64,000 nucleotides of DNA from Rheinheimera mangrovi (GTDB lineage: Bacteria; Pseudomonadota; Gammaproteobacteria; Enterobacterales; Alteromonadaceae): assembly GCF_003990335.1 (NCBI RefSeq), contig NZ_CP034683.1, forward strand, positions 3,703,501 through 3,767,500. The letters run 5' to 3'. The translations under genes and the position numbers were made by a program. Shown here piece by piece: positions 45,981 to 55,675 of this stretch (the stretch's first letter is position 1; each line of letters starts with the position of its first letter). The notes under the pieces were generated by a model. That model saw nothing but the letters and a program-made list of their open reading frames with translations, was not told where the DNA came from and made no database searches.

Positions 45981-46826
45981 ATGAGCAACACTTATACCCC
46001 ACCAAAAGTCTGGACATGGGACAGTCAAAACGGCGGCGCCTTTGCCAATATAAACAGGCCTGTCTCTGGTGCAACCCATGACAAAACTTTGCCTGTTGGC
46101 GAACATGATTTACAGCTTTATTCAATGGCAACGCCAAACGGTGTCAAAGTAACAATGCTGCTGGAAGAGCTACTGGAAGCTGGCCATCAGGCTGCTGATT
46201 ACGACGCCTGGCTGATCAACATTCGTGATGGCGACCAGTTTGGCAGTGGTTTTGTTGCCGTCAACCCAAACAGTAAAATTCCGGCTTTGTTTGATCGCAG
46301 TACAGGGATCCGGCTCTTTGAGTCAGGGTCAATTTTGTTGTATCTGGCAGAAAAATTTGGCGCTTTTTTGCCAAAAGATCTGGCCAAACGCACTGAAGTA
46401 ATGAATTGGTTGTTCTGGCAAATGGGCAGCGCCCCTTTTGTTGGTGGTGGCTTTGGTCATTTTTACGCCTATGCGCCGGAAAAATACGAATACCCCATCA
46501 ACAGATATGCGATGGAAACAAAACGTCAGCTGGATGTGCTGGATCGACAACTGGCGAAACATCCATTTGTCGCAGGCGATGAGTACAGCATTGCCGATAT
46601 GGCGATTTGGTCCTGGTATGGCGCTTTGGTGTTGGGCCGGGCCTACAATGCAGCCGAATTTCTGGATGTACAAAGTTACCAACATCTGCAACGCTGGGCC
46701 AAACAAATTGATGCACGCCCTGCAGTACAAAGGGCTGTGAAGGTGAATCGCAACTGGGGTGAAGCCCACGAGCAGCTGCCAGAGCGCCATAGCGCTGCAG
46801 ATTTTGACAGCATTCCTAAAGCCTAA
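45981..46826 (+). CDS. yghU: Glutathione S-transferase family protein, YghU type
   Basis: 281 residues, about the length of E. coli YghU. The N-terminal extension TYTPPKVWTWDSQNGGAFANINRPVSGATHDKTLPVG is a YghU signature. The thioredoxin-fold region LQLYSMATPNGVKVTMLLEELLEAG follows, with the ATPNG glutathione loop and NSKIPALFDRSTGIRLFESGSILLYLAE, the SxAI-like glutathione site. An all-helical C-terminal domain ends the chain. YghU is a disulfide-bond reductase/organic-hydroperoxide peroxidase using two glutathiones. Single gene with AGGAGAG ribosome site. Confidence 0.92.
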   Translation: MSNTYTPPKVWTWDSQNGGAFANINRPVSGATHDKTLPVGEHDLQLYSMATPNGVKVTMLLEELLEAGHQAADYDAWLINIRDGDQFGSGFVAVNPNSKIPALFDRSTGIRLFESGSILLYLAEKFGAFLPKDLAKRTEVMNWLFWQMGSAPFVGGGFGHFYAYAPEKYEYPINRYAMETKRQLDVLDRQLAKHPFVAGDEYSIADMAIWSWYGALVLGRAYNAAEFLDVQSYQHLQRWAKQIDARPAVQRAVKVNRNWGEAHEQLPERHSAADFDSIPKA

Positions 46827-46837
46827 ATGCCTGAAGC

Positions 46838-48004
46838 TTAATCAGTCCGGTTGGCAAAAGGCAGGCTGTCTTGTGCCTCCTGCTGATACTGCACTATAGC
46901 CCGTTGCTCCTGCAGGCAGTAACGGGCTATAGCTTCATTGATAGCCTTGTGCTGAGCTTTTTCAGTAAAGTGATAAAAGCCACGTCGAAGTACTGGTGCA
47001 AAACCACGTTGCAGTTTATGTTCGCCCTGAGCTCCGGCATCAAAAAACTGCAGTCCCTGTGTGATGCAATACTCTATGCCGCTGTAATAACAGCATTCAA
47101 AATGCAGGAAATTAAAATCTTCTGCACAGCCCCAATAACGGCCATACAAGCTAGTCTCTGACTGGAAACACAAAGAAGCGGCCAGCATTTTTTCATCGGA
47201 AAAAGCAGCAAAGACCACCATTTGCTTTGCCATAGTCTGGCCCCACAACCTGAAGGTGTCCGCTGTTAAATAGCCATTGTGACGGGAACGTTTTTGGTAG
47301 GTGTCGCAATAAAAGCCATAAAACTGCTGCCAGAACTGCGGCGTTAAATCGGCGCCTGTTAAGGTTTTAAGCACAATGCCCTGCTCTGTCACTGCAGCTC
47401 TTTCCTTCCGGATTTGTTTACGTTTGCGCGCTGTCAGTATCGCCAGAAACTCCTCAAAATGCTGAAAGCTCTGATTGGCCCATAAAAACTGCACATCAAA
47501 ACGTTCAATAAAACCAGCGTCACGAAAAACCTGCTGATCACCAGGTTCGGCATACAGGCATTGCAGATGGCTTAAAGGCAGTACCTGATTGAGCTGACTG
47601 ACCCCCAGCTGTAACCATTGCAGCAATTGCGCTTTATCGACACCAGCGGCCAGCCCCAAACGTGGCCCTTCAGCAGGGGTAAAAGGAATAGCCAGCAATA
47701 ACTTAGGGTAATAGTCCAAACCGTAGTTTTGATAAGCTTCGGCAAAAGACCAGTCGAACAAGTATTCGCCATAGGAATGCAATTTGAGATAAGCAGGCAC
47801 AGCGGCGATCAGTTGATCGTCTTGCCAGACCACAAAGTGCCGCACCAGCCAGCCGGTGTGCCGGCCTAAACTGCTGCCAACACTAGCACCTAATTCCAGC
47901 GCCTGTAAAAACTCATGGCGGGTAAAAGGGTAATCTACCGGGAATAAAGCATTCCAGTCCGCTGCTTTGACTTTACTGATGGAATCAAGCCACTGCAGCT
48001 GCAT
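46838..48004 (-). CDS. FemAB/GNAT-like acyltransferase (COG3146 family)
   Basis: 388 residues with the two-lobed FemAB/GNAT arrangement of COG3146. Motifs seen are NALFPVDYPFTRHEFLQALE at the start, LIAAVPAYLKLHSYGEYLFDWSFAEAY, RKRKQIRKERA, FYGFYCDTYQKRSRHNGYLT and FDAGAQGEHKLQRGFAP near the end. Annotated relatives are called peptidoglycan biosynthesis or GNAT proteins, but their substrate is not proven. It begins one base after the RNase J-like stop, so the two genes are co-transcribed. It could modify a cytoplasmic amine; nothing else can be said. Confidence 0.82.
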   Translation of the reverse strand: MQLQWLDSISKVKAADWNALFPVDYPFTRHEFLQALELGASVGSSLGRHTGWLVRHFVVWQDDQLIAAVPAYLKLHSYGEYLFDWSFAEAYQNYGLDYYPKLLLAIPFTPAEGPRLGLAAGVDKAQLLQWLQLGVSQLNQVLPLSHLQCLYAEPGDQQVFRDAGFIERFDVQFLWANQSFQHFEEFLAILTARKRKQIRKERAAVTEQGIVLKTLTGADLTPQFWQQFYGFYCDTYQKRSRHNGYLTADTFRLWGQTMAKQMVVFAAFSDEKMLAASLCFQSETSLYGRYWGCAEDFNFLHFECCYYSGIEYCITQGLQFFDAGAQGEHKLQRGFAPVLRRGFYHFTEKAQHKAINEAIARYCLQEQRAIVQYQQEAQDSLPFANRTD

Positions 48005-48005
48005 A

Positions 48006-49364
48006 TCAGGACCTTAACAATGCAATGCGGCCAGTTTTGACCACTTGTTTATAAATACGAGGCTCCGGGGAGAGCACATACAAATCTCCATTGAGGCCTG
48101 TCAGTTGGATTGGCACCAGACTTTGTCGAGCCACATCGGCATTGGCCTCAATATGAGCGGCTTCGCCATGCACTGGCACAGCGATTTGAGGTTTGACCCA
48201 GCTGTACAATAATTCCAGCTCACCGCGGCACGGATGCCCTGAAACGTGAATAGGTAAGTCAGTGTTATGGCTTTGTAAGGTTTGAATGTCACGTTGCTGA
48301 AATTGCTGCACCAGCTTTTCAATAAAAGCTTCATTGCCCGGAATGATAATGGAGCTGAAGATGACTAAATCACCGCCTTCGAGCGACAACTCGCGCTGCA
48401 TATCAGCGGCTAACCGGCTTAAAGTTGCTTTAGGTTCACCCTGACTGCCGGTCGCGACCACTAAGACTTCTTCTTTGGGTAAATAACCTAAATCATTGGC
48501 GTCTATCAGATGAATATCGTCAGGCCAGTGCCCTGTAGCACGAGCAGCACCCACCATATTTTGTAAAGAGCGGCCCAAAAGCGCCATATATCGGCCGGTT
48601 TTATTCGCCACCCGGCCAAGCGCTATTAGACGCCCGACATTGCTGCTAAAACCACTGACTACCACACGGCCCTTTGCCTCGCTTATCACCTGCAACAAGG
48701 CTTGATAACAGTCGTGTTCTGATACAGAAAAACCTTCACGCAATGCATTGGTGGAGTCACAGACCATAGCTGTGACATTTTCCTGAGCTAAACGCTGAAA
48801 CACACGAGGTTTAAAGGCTTTCCCTGTCATAGGTGTTGCATCTATTTTCCAGTCGGCTGTATGAAACACCGAACCTGCGTCAGTGCGTATCATCAGGCAA
48901 TGAGGCTCAGGGATGGAATGGGTAATAGAGAGAAACTGCACCGCAAAAGGGCCTATATGTTTGGTGTCACCGGTTTTGACTTCAATGATAGGTACTTTAT
49001 CTAAAAGCCCAACTTCGGCAAGCTTACGACGCAAAATTTCAGCCGTAAAAGCAGTGGCATACACAGGGCATTTAAAACGGGGCCACAGTGCGGGCAAAGC
49101 ACCTATATGATCTTCATGGGCATGAGTAATAACAATACCGGCCAGATATTCAGGTTGTTTGGCAATAAAAGCCGGATCGGCCGCCACCACGTCAGCCTTA
49201 GTCAGGTCATCAGGCTGCAGTGGGCTGTTAAAAGTCACACCACAATCCACCATCAGCCAGTAACCGGCATGACCATATAAATTCAGGTTCATGCCAATTT
49301 CGCCTGTGCCACCTAAAGGTAAAAACCACAAATCAGCGCGGCCCGGTATTAAATCCACAATCAC
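48006..49364 (-). CDS. Ribonuclease J family protein (short form)
   Basis: 452 residues. A metallo-beta-lactamase core holds HAHEDHIGALP, with ITHSIPEPHCLMI and HTADWKID as further ligands. A beta-CASP insert carries VSGFSSNVGRLIALGRVA and VVATGSQGEPKATLSRLA. HVSGHPCRGELELLYSWVKPQIAVPVHGEAAH completes the RNase J signature. The roughly 100-residue C-terminal dimerisation domain of Bacillus RNase J is absent. It is expected to process or degrade RNA as endo- and 5'-exonuclease. RNase J is uncommon in gammaproteobacteria, which rely on RNase E, so the role may be specialised. It is coupled to the FemAB-like gene. Confidence 0.88.
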   Translation of the reverse strand: MIVDLIPGRADLWFLPLGGTGEIGMNLNLYGHAGYWLMVDCGVTFNSPLQPDDLTKADVVAADPAFIAKQPEYLAGIVITHAHEDHIGALPALWPRFKCPVYATAFTAEILRRKLAEVGLLDKVPIIEVKTGDTKHIGPFAVQFLSITHSIPEPHCLMIRTDAGSVFHTADWKIDATPMTGKAFKPRVFQRLAQENVTAMVCDSTNALREGFSVSEHDCYQALLQVISEAKGRVVVSGFSSNVGRLIALGRVANKTGRYMALLGRSLQNMVGAARATGHWPDDIHLIDANDLGYLPKEEVLVVATGSQGEPKATLSRLAADMQRELSLEGGDLVIFSSIIIPGNEAFIEKLVQQFQQRDIQTLQSHNTDLPIHVSGHPCRGELELLYSWVKPQIAVPVHGEAAHIEANADVARQSLVPIQLTGLNGDLYVLSPEPRIYKQVVKTGRIALLRS

Positions 49365-49489
49365 AACTTCCTGCGCTTTTCACAACCATTATTCACAATA
49401 CGGCTAGTGTAAGCTGATTGGCCCAGTCAGCCTAGTAATAAAGCAGCCTGGCGATAAAGGTAGCCTAACAATAAAGATCGCATAGATGC

Positions 49490-49981
49490 TTAATGCACAG
49501 GTCCGGCGCTTTGATCAATTTGCTGTTGCAGCGATTTGGCAAAACCCAACAAAAACAGCAGCTCCGCCATCACAAACAAAGGCCCTATCAATAAACCCAC
49601 CAAATCATCGACAAAAGCCGGTTTTTTGCCTTCGAAATAATGCCCGATAAACTGCAAAACCCAACCCAACACAAATACAGCAACAGAACTACCTAACCAG
49701 GCAGCGGTGCTGTTAAGTGCGACCAATTGCAACGCCAGCGCATAACAGCTAGCGCTAAAGCCCAACATCACCAGCCCCATAATGAAACTTAAACGGAAAT
49801 AAAACAGCAAAGAGCCAACCAGCAGCAGATGAGTGGCTGTAATACCCGCTGCTATCTCAAACGATAATAAGCTAAACAACGCAATAACAATCAGCGGGAT
49901 ACCGGCAAAATGGGTGTAAATATTGCGCTGGTCTCTGTGGTAATGAGCGTACTGAATTAAATGTTCTGATAAGGTTTTCAT
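49490..49981 (-). CDS. Mpo1-like / DUF962 membrane protein
   Basis: 163 residues, four hydrophobic segments. YAHYHRDQRNIYTHFAGIPLIVIALFSLL and LQFIGHYFEGKKPAFVDDL are the conserved His motifs of the DUF962/YGL010w family. The yeast member Mpo1 is an iron-dependent 2-hydroxy fatty acid dioxygenase in phytosphingosine breakdown; a bacterial equivalent acting on 2-hydroxy acids is plausible but untested. The His residues can form an iron site within the membrane. Inner membrane is expected. Monocistronic with GGAG-type ribosome site. Confidence 0.85.
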   Translation of the reverse strand: MKTLSEHLIQYAHYHRDQRNIYTHFAGIPLIVIALFSLLSFEIAAGITATHLLLVGSLLFYFRLSFIMGLVMLGFSASCYALALQLVALNSTAAWLGSSVAVFVLGWVLQFIGHYFEGKKPAFVDDLVGLLIGPLFVMAELLFLLGFAKSLQQQIDQSAGPVH

Positions 49982-50060
49982 AGGATTCTCCTTAGTGAAA
50001 ACAACACTCTAAGGCAGAAGTTAATCTAAGCTCTGTCGGATAACTGACAATCAGGCCACT

Positions 50061-50750
50061 TTAATTCAATGGCATTTCTGCAGCTTGTTTTAACAGCTTC
50101 GGATCCAGTACTTCAATTTCGCCATAACTGGTTCGGATCACTCCATTTGCTACCAGTTGCTGAAGTAACTGATTAATAGTCTGGCGTGATAACGACAATA
50201 ATTGCCCTAGCTGCTCTTGCTGCACAGGGATCAGGTAACGCTCATCTTGCTGATGCAAACGACATAACATTAATAAACGTCTGGCCAAACGCACTGAAGC
50301 GGGTAACAAACTCATATCTTCCAGCGCTTGAAACACCAAACGCATTTTTTCAGTCAATAACTGGCCAAAGCGTTGCCACCAAAGCGGGTCTTGCTGCACT
50401 AATTGCTGCAAAGCTGAATTGTTCAACTGCAGCAACTGACAAGCCACACTGGCGGTAGCGTCATGAGTGCGGGCTTTGCGGTCAAATAAGGCTATTTCAC
50501 CTATCCAGTCACCGGCTTCCACTATGGTCAGCAAAGCTTCGCGGCCTGAACTGTGCACACCAGCTATCAGCAAAGCACCGGATAACAACACATAGATACC
50601 ATCAAACTCATCACCGCGATTGAATAAACGTTGCCCTGCCCCCAGTTGCACAAGTCTGGCATGAGTTAACAACTGCTGCTGTTGGCTGGCTGACAAAGCC
50701 GCAAACCAGTGGCTGTGCTCCCGAAGCTGTAATGCAAAATGGTCGGACAT
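50061..50750 (-). CDS. Crp/Fnr family transcriptional regulator
   Basis: 229 residues from ATG 50750 (AGG upstream; a TTG seven codons earlier is less likely). The cyclic-nucleotide-binding domain shows LGAGQRLFNRGDEFDGIYVLLSGALLI and WIGEIALFDRKARTHDATA. The C-terminal winged helix has QEQLGQLLSLSRQTINQLLQQL (HTH) and GVIRTSYGEIEVLDPKLL. The cAMP-type Arg-Ser pair is not obvious and there are no N-terminal Fnr cysteines, so the effector is unknown. The divergent DUF1569 gene is a possible target. Confidence 0.88.
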   Translation of the reverse strand: MSDHFALQLREHSHWFAALSASQQQQLLTHARLVQLGAGQRLFNRGDEFDGIYVLLSGALLIAGVHSSGREALLTIVEAGDWIGEIALFDRKARTHDATASVACQLLQLNNSALQQLVQQDPLWWQRFGQLLTEKMRLVFQALEDMSLLPASVRLARRLLMLCRLHQQDERYLIPVQQEQLGQLLSLSRQTINQLLQQLVANGVIRTSYGEIEVLDPKLLKQAAEMPLN

Positions 50751-50862
50751 AACTAAACCTGAGCTTATCAAGCTGAATAATTCAAACTGTGCACAAGGTA
50801 GGAGATCCGGATAAAATCAGCAAGCACAGCAGCTCAGCATTCAATCCAAAACAGGAAAACAG

Positions 50863-51378
50863 ATGAACAGAAGACAATTTTTAATAGCAGGTGCAGGTAT
50901 TACTGTGGCTGCAGCTGCAGGATTGGAACTGGGTAGCAGAGGTTTTGAAGCCCATTGGGATGCCTTAATAGAGCAACTGCAATGGCTGCAGAATAAAGAA
51001 CTGACCAGTAGCGGCAGCTGGAATCCAAGCCAGGTATTTCAGCATCTGGCGCAAAGCGTTCAGGGCTCATTTCAGGGTTACCCTGAACATAAAGCAGCCT
51101 GGTTTACCCACAGTATTGGGCCTGTTGCTCTTAAAGCCTTTAAAACCGCCGGCGCTATGCATCATCCGCTGGATGAAGTGATCCCAGGCATGCCGCAGCT
51201 TGACGCAACCATACCAACACAACAGGCCTTGCAGTCCTTGTTACAGGCCTTAGAGCAATTTACACAAAGCACCACTCTTACCCCACATTTTGCCTACGGA
51301 GTGCTGAATCATCAGGACTATCAGGCCGCTCATGTCATGCATATCCGGCAGCATTTACAGCACATTCACAGTGCTTAG
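50863..51378 (+). CDS. DUF1569-type protein with Tat-like signal
   Basis: 171 residues. It begins MNRRQFLIAGAGITVAAAAG, a twin-arginine signal (RRQFL), so it may be exported folded. The mature part has WNPSQVFQHLAQSVQGSFQGYPE, with His residues spaced as in DinB/DUF1569 four-helix proteins, plus MHHPLDEVIPG and a terminal HVMHIRQHLQHIH. A three-His metal site is plausible. Function is unknown. It lies 11 bp from the convergent ADP-ribosylglycohydrolase stop, without terminator. Confidence 0.75.
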   Translation: MNRRQFLIAGAGITVAAAAGLELGSRGFEAHWDALIEQLQWLQNKELTSSGSWNPSQVFQHLAQSVQGSFQGYPEHKAAWFTHSIGPVALKAFKTAGAMHHPLDEVIPGMPQLDATIPTQQALQSLLQALEQFTQSTTLTPHFAYGVLNHQDYQAAHVMHIRQHLQHIHSA

Positions 51379-51388
51379 TACCTTGTAT

Positions 51389-52777
51389 TTATAAAGGACT
51401 GACACTGAGCGCTTCAAAAGCCGGGATCTGCCAGCAGGTGGCATCAGGCGCAATAGCAGTGTTCAAAGTCATATGTTGCATCACCACCTGATCCACTATT
51501 GCTGTCGCCTTAGCCGCCATCTGATCAAAGTTATCTATGCCGTTATTAGCAAAACCTTTACGGGTGCGGTGAATATTAAATTTGTCAGAGAAGCTGCGGC
51601 CAAAAGCCTGTTCCACTCCAGATTTTCCCAGCATAAAACCATAGAGACCACCCCAGGTTGCAGCCGGATTATCTGAATCCCACCCCGCCAATACAGCTAT
51701 TTTTATTGTCTCCTGCATATCGCCTTCGCCATAAAACAAGCTGACCAAACTGGCAGCAAAGTTAATACCAGCAGCAAAACAGCCATTGCAATACAACTTT
51801 TTGCCGGTAATTTCATAACCGTCTTTTGCCTCTACCTGATAACGCTGATACAGCTTGTCTCTGGCCTCTTCCCAAGGCATTCCGGACTGATACAAAGACC
51901 AGACATAATCAAACATCTTGGCCGGATACTGGTTTGATGGCAGCTCAGCGCGAGCCTGATGAGCAATTCGCAGCAATTGCGGTTGAATAACTTTGGCAGG
52001 ATCCACTGCAGCTGAGAGCGCATGCATCACGACATAAAAATTAGCGATATCCGCAGCCTCAGCATAAGCCGTAGTACGTATAGGTAAATAGGCCAGTTTG
52101 GACGCTATATCAGGACGAAACGGCGCCAGAATACCAAAAAGCTCAGTGGTCAGTTGGGCATCAATCATATCGTAGTGCGGGTTATTCGCGGGCATACCAG
52201 TATAGGGCGGCAGAATATTTTGCTGCATTAAATCAAAAGCTTGCTGATTCGACACCCATAAGAAGTTTTCTGGTTTGCCTTCTGCGGTTTTAAATGGTGT
52301 TTCTGAATCTTTGTAAATATGAGCCAGCCAACCATCGCGTATTTGTTCTGCGCTGAGCTGTGGTTGTTTGCTGTCGTGCATCAGTTTCAGATAAATGTAT
52401 TCAATATCGCTGTCATCATCCGAACCCCAGACTTCATCTTTATCTGCCACTACCCAATCAATAGTGTCAGATAAATTACTTGGAATACCCTGGCCCCAGA
52501 TACTGGGCTGATCTTTTTTTTGCCAGTCCTTGCGGCTATAAAACTGTCCTGCTGGTCCCTCGCCACCAATTTTATCCATTTCTGTGACCAACCCGGTCCA
52601 GTTGGCAATACTCAGCCCCAGCCAAAAACCATGCACTTTGTCGGCGTATAGCTTTTTATCCAGTTTGTGGTGCTCCTCAGCTGCAACCTGACATGAAGCA
52701 GCTTGTTGTTGCGCCACCGCGTCAGAAAGCATTCCGACAGCAAACAACAGGCCTGCTATAAAACCTCTGGATCTCAT
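51389..52777 (-). CDS. Secreted ADP-ribosylglycohydrolase family protein
   Basis: 462 residues from ATG 52777 (GGTGGAAAT just upstream); the signal peptide is GFIAGLLFAVGMLSDAVAQQ. Family motifs are DKVHGFWLGLSIANWTGLVTE, WGSDDDSDIEYIYLKLM (first metal site) and VLAGWDSDNPAATWGGLYGFMLG (second metal site, in place of the usual GGDTD). The acidic residues for two Mg ions are thus kept. Most family members act in the cytoplasm on ADP-ribosylated proteins; a secreted form must act on another glycoside or on periplasmic ADP-ribose compounds. It is divergent from a TonB receptor and may share its substrate. Confidence 0.85.
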   Translation of the reverse strand: MRSRGFIAGLLFAVGMLSDAVAQQQAASCQVAAEEHHKLDKKLYADKVHGFWLGLSIANWTGLVTEMDKIGGEGPAGQFYSRKDWQKKDQPSIWGQGIPSNLSDTIDWVVADKDEVWGSDDDSDIEYIYLKLMHDSKQPQLSAEQIRDGWLAHIYKDSETPFKTAEGKPENFLWVSNQQAFDLMQQNILPPYTGMPANNPHYDMIDAQLTTELFGILAPFRPDIASKLAYLPIRTTAYAEAADIANFYVVMHALSAAVDPAKVIQPQLLRIAHQARAELPSNQYPAKMFDYVWSLYQSGMPWEEARDKLYQRYQVEAKDGYEITGKKLYCNGCFAAGINFAASLVSLFYGEGDMQETIKIAVLAGWDSDNPAATWGGLYGFMLGKSGVEQAFGRSFSDKFNIHRTRKGFANNGIDNFDQMAAKATAIVDQVVMQHMTLNTAIAPDATCWQIPAFEALSVSPL

Positions 52778-53145
52778 ATTTCCACCCAATGAAAGCACTT
52801 ACAAAGCACTGTTATCCAACGCCAGCTCAATAGTGTCAAGCAACAGCAAAGCACCGGGCCTTCATGCGCAAAAATCACTCACCTGTTGAATAAAAAAAAA
52901 TCAACCACACCAATATTGCATAATTATGATTTAAAGCCTTCTACTGTTTGTTACAACAACAACCGACAAGGCCAGACAAATAAAGGGATGTAGCAAAAGT
53001 TAAACAAAAACAATCGAATGAATTTAATTTGTTAATTGTTGAATTAAAATTCACCAGACGATTTGTGGGCCTATTGTTTTATGATTTCCTCTATGCTTTC
53101 ATCAGATGAACCGCCAAAAAATCACGACCAACAGAGGTAATTTCC
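52778..53145. other. Divergent promoter region, AT-rich
   Basis: This gap between the ADP-ribosylglycohydrolase and TonB-receptor genes must hold both promoters. It contains an A-run (near 52892) and a 7-bp inverted repeat TTTAATT/AATTAAA at 53023-53048 with a 12-base gap, a possible regulator site about 100 bp from the receptor start. No RNA gene or small ORF with support is seen. Confidence 0.5.
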
Positions 53146-55608
53146 ATGAATTTCCAGCCCAGCCTGTTATCGCTGGCCATTGCTTCAGTGTTAGCTGTAC
53201 CCGCAGGTACAGTGCTCGCAGAAGACCTGGCAGCCCAGGAACAACAAATTGAGGTGATTAATGTCACCGCAACCCGCCGCAGCGGAACAGTGCAGGAAGC
53301 ACCTCTGAATATCACAGCTCTGGACAATGACGTGATAGCGCAGCAAAACATTAGCGAGCTGGCCGATATAGCGCGTTGGGTGCCAGGTTTAACCATTACA
53401 GATCAAGGTGGCCGTGAAGCCTCACCTATCATAGTACGAGGTTTAAATACCAACTCGTCAGGTCCAGGCTCTGACGGTGGCACAGTGTCCACCTACATTG
53501 GTGAATTGCCAGCAGCAGTGGATCTGAAACTGGTGGATGTTGAACGGGTTGAAGTACTGATAGGCCCGCAAGGCACTTTATATGGTGCAGGCACTTTAGG
53601 CGGCGCCATTCGTTATATTCTGAATAAACCAGAAACTGACGTGACCAGCGGCAGTATCTTCGGTGATTTATCCTCTACAGCTGAAAGTGATAGTTTGGGT
53701 AAACAAGGTGGTTTTATTTTTAACCTGCCCCTGATCAGTGACACTTTGGCTTTACGTGCGTCGCTAAATTATCTGAACGACCCGGGTTATATAGATTACA
53801 ACTACCTGGTGCGTGAACCTGGCGTGTCGCTGACCGACCCTGACTGGAGTGACAGCGCTGAAGTTGCCGACAATATCTCTCGTAAAGCCGATGCCAATGG
53901 TGAAAAAACCACTACAGGCCGTATTGCTCTGCGCTGGACTCCAAACGACTGGTTAGACAGCACGTTAAACTACTACTTCCAAAATGAAGAAATTGAAGGC
54001 CGTGGTATTACCCATTACGACGCTTTGGGTGCAGCTAACCCGCTGCAGCCTTTGGTTGGAAAATACGAATCGGCTTACCGTTATGAAGAGCCAAATGATA
54101 TCGACAACTCGCTATTGAGTCTGGAAGTCAGCGTTGATTTAGAATTTGCCGAACTGGTTTCTGCCACAGGTTTAGCTAAAACAGAAGAGCAGGGCCAGCG
54201 TGACCAGACCGACTTATTAATGCGTCTGGATTATGGTTATGAAGAGTTTCCGGCTTTTTCCGCTTTTACCCGCGAAGATGAAGAAGAAGAAATCTTTACT
54301 CAGGAGCTGCGTTTAGTTTCGACTGGCGACAGCGACCTGAGCTGGATAGTTGGTGCTTTTTACAATAAATCCGAATTTGAAGGCTATAGCAGAGAATACA
54401 CTCCGGGCTTTGACCAATATGCGTTGACCGAATGGGAGGCTGGTGGAAATCCCCGTCCTGACGCTTTGGAATATATATCTGTCGATGATACCGAAGTCAC
54501 AGAAAAAGCCATTTTTGGTGAATTGGGTTATCAGTTGACTGAGCAACTGGCTTTTACTCTAGGTGCACGTTTTTACGACTACAAAGTGGACTCTAAATCA
54601 GCTTACGACACTCCGCTGTATAACACAGTGTTTGGCGGTGCCGCATCGGATGCGATTACATTAGATTTTACAGATTCTTCAGTTATGGCTGAGGATAGTG
54701 GTAACTTGTTGAAGTTTAATACGAATTATAAATTCACCTCTGATGTGATGGCTTACTTTACAGTGAGTGAAGGCTTCCGCATTGGTGGCACCAATGGCGT
54801 GGCGCTGTGTGAGGATCCATTACCGACGGATTCGCCTCAACTCTGTGCTCTTCCCAATGAGCGCTTGTTCACGCCAGACACCACCACTAACTATGAGTTA
54901 GGTTTTAAAACCAGTTGGTTTAAAAACAAACTGCACTTTAACGCCGCGGTATTTAATGTCGATTGGAAAGATGCGCAGATCTCAAGTACTACTGTAAATG
55001 GTCAGATCCCTATTATTGCGAATGCTGCATCAGCCAACTCCAAAGGTGTAGAAATATCAGCTCGGGCCATTTTACCTAATGGCGTCAGCACCTATGCCAC
55101 TTATGCCTATACCAGAGCTAAGTTAACCAGCGATGCGCCTTTCCTGTTTGCAGTAGTGGACGATCAGGGCACTGAATTACAGGACTTTTACGATGGTAAA
55201 GATGGTGATCGCTTGCCAGGTTCACCTGAGCATCAATTCTCTTTAGGTGTGAACTATCAGACCGAAGTGTTAGATGGTAAACAGTTGGATCTGACCTATG
55301 GTTTAACCTACCAAAGTGACGTGATTTCCAAAGTAGGTTTACGCGCAGATGGTGAAGCATTACCTGCTTACGCCTTAAGTAATGTGGCTGCCAAACTGGC
55401 TGAAGAGAGCTGGTCTGTTACCTTCTATGTCGACAACCTGTTTGATAAATATGCCTTTACTTCGGTTCGCCGTGATAAAGGGGATATAGGTCTGGCTACC
55501 TATCCGGAAATGAATGTGAACGACCCAGCCTTACAGCGCAATTACGGTCATTACATTCTGACCCCTATGACTGTTGGTATGAAGTTTAACTATCAATTCG
55601 AAATTTAA
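53146..55608 (+). CDS. TonB-dependent receptor
   Basis: 820 residues. The signal peptide ends at TVLAED. The TonB box IEVINVTATRR precedes the plug: LNITALDNDVIAQQNISELADIARWVPGLTITDQ, PIIVRGLNTNSS, DVERVEVLIGPQGTLYGAGTLGGAIRYI. The barrel ends with YGHYILTPMTVGMKFNYQFEI. The plug form (GPQGTLYGAGTLGGAIR) is that of the large Alteromonadales receptor group often next to sulfotransferase or hydrolase genes. The substrate is unknown. It is followed by a terminator hairpin and then the TPR-sulfotransferase gene; a secreted ADP-ribosylglycohydrolase is on the other side. Confidence 0.92.
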   Translation: MNFQPSLLSLAIASVLAVPAGTVLAEDLAAQEQQIEVINVTATRRSGTVQEAPLNITALDNDVIAQQNISELADIARWVPGLTITDQGGREASPIIVRGLNTNSSGPGSDGGTVSTYIGELPAAVDLKLVDVERVEVLIGPQGTLYGAGTLGGAIRYILNKPETDVTSGSIFGDLSSTAESDSLGKQGGFIFNLPLISDTLALRASLNYLNDPGYIDYNYLVREPGVSLTDPDWSDSAEVADNISRKADANGEKTTTGRIALRWTPNDWLDSTLNYYFQNEEIEGRGITHYDALGAANPLQPLVGKYESAYRYEEPNDIDNSLLSLEVSVDLEFAELVSATGLAKTEEQGQRDQTDLLMRLDYGYEEFPAFSAFTREDEEEEIFTQELRLVSTGDSDLSWIVGAFYNKSEFEGYSREYTPGFDQYALTEWEAGGNPRPDALEYISVDDTEVTEKAIFGELGYQLTEQLAFTLGARFYDYKVDSKSAYDTPLYNTVFGGAASDAITLDFTDSSVMAEDSGNLLKFNTNYKFTSDVMAYFTVSEGFRIGGTNGVALCEDPLPTDSPQLCALPNERLFTPDTTTNYELGFKTSWFKNKLHFNAAVFNVDWKDAQISSTTVNGQIPIIANAASANSKGVEISARAILPNGVSTYATYAYTRAKLTSDAPFLFAVVDDQGTELQDFYDGKDGDRLPGSPEHQFSLGVNYQTEVLDGKQLDLTYGLTYQSDVISKVGLRADGEALPAYALSNVAAKLAEESWSVTFYVDNLFDKYAFTSVRRDKGDIGLATYPEMNVNDPALQRNYGHYILTPMTVGMKFNYQFEI

Positions 55609-55636
55609 ACTTTGCCAGGTTAGTACTGTTGTTTAC

Positions 55637-55664
55637 AAGGGCACTGACAGTGCCCTTATTTTTA
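55637..55664 (+). terminator. Terminator/attenuator before the sulfotransferase gene
   Basis: AAGGGCACT and AGTGCCCTT form a perfect 9-bp stem with GAC loop, followed by ATTTTTATT. It ends only about 12 bp before the next ATG, so the ribosome site CAGGA lies right behind it. It should end most receptor transcripts and reduce downstream expression. Confidence 0.85.
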
Positions 55665-55675
55665 TTCAGGATTTT

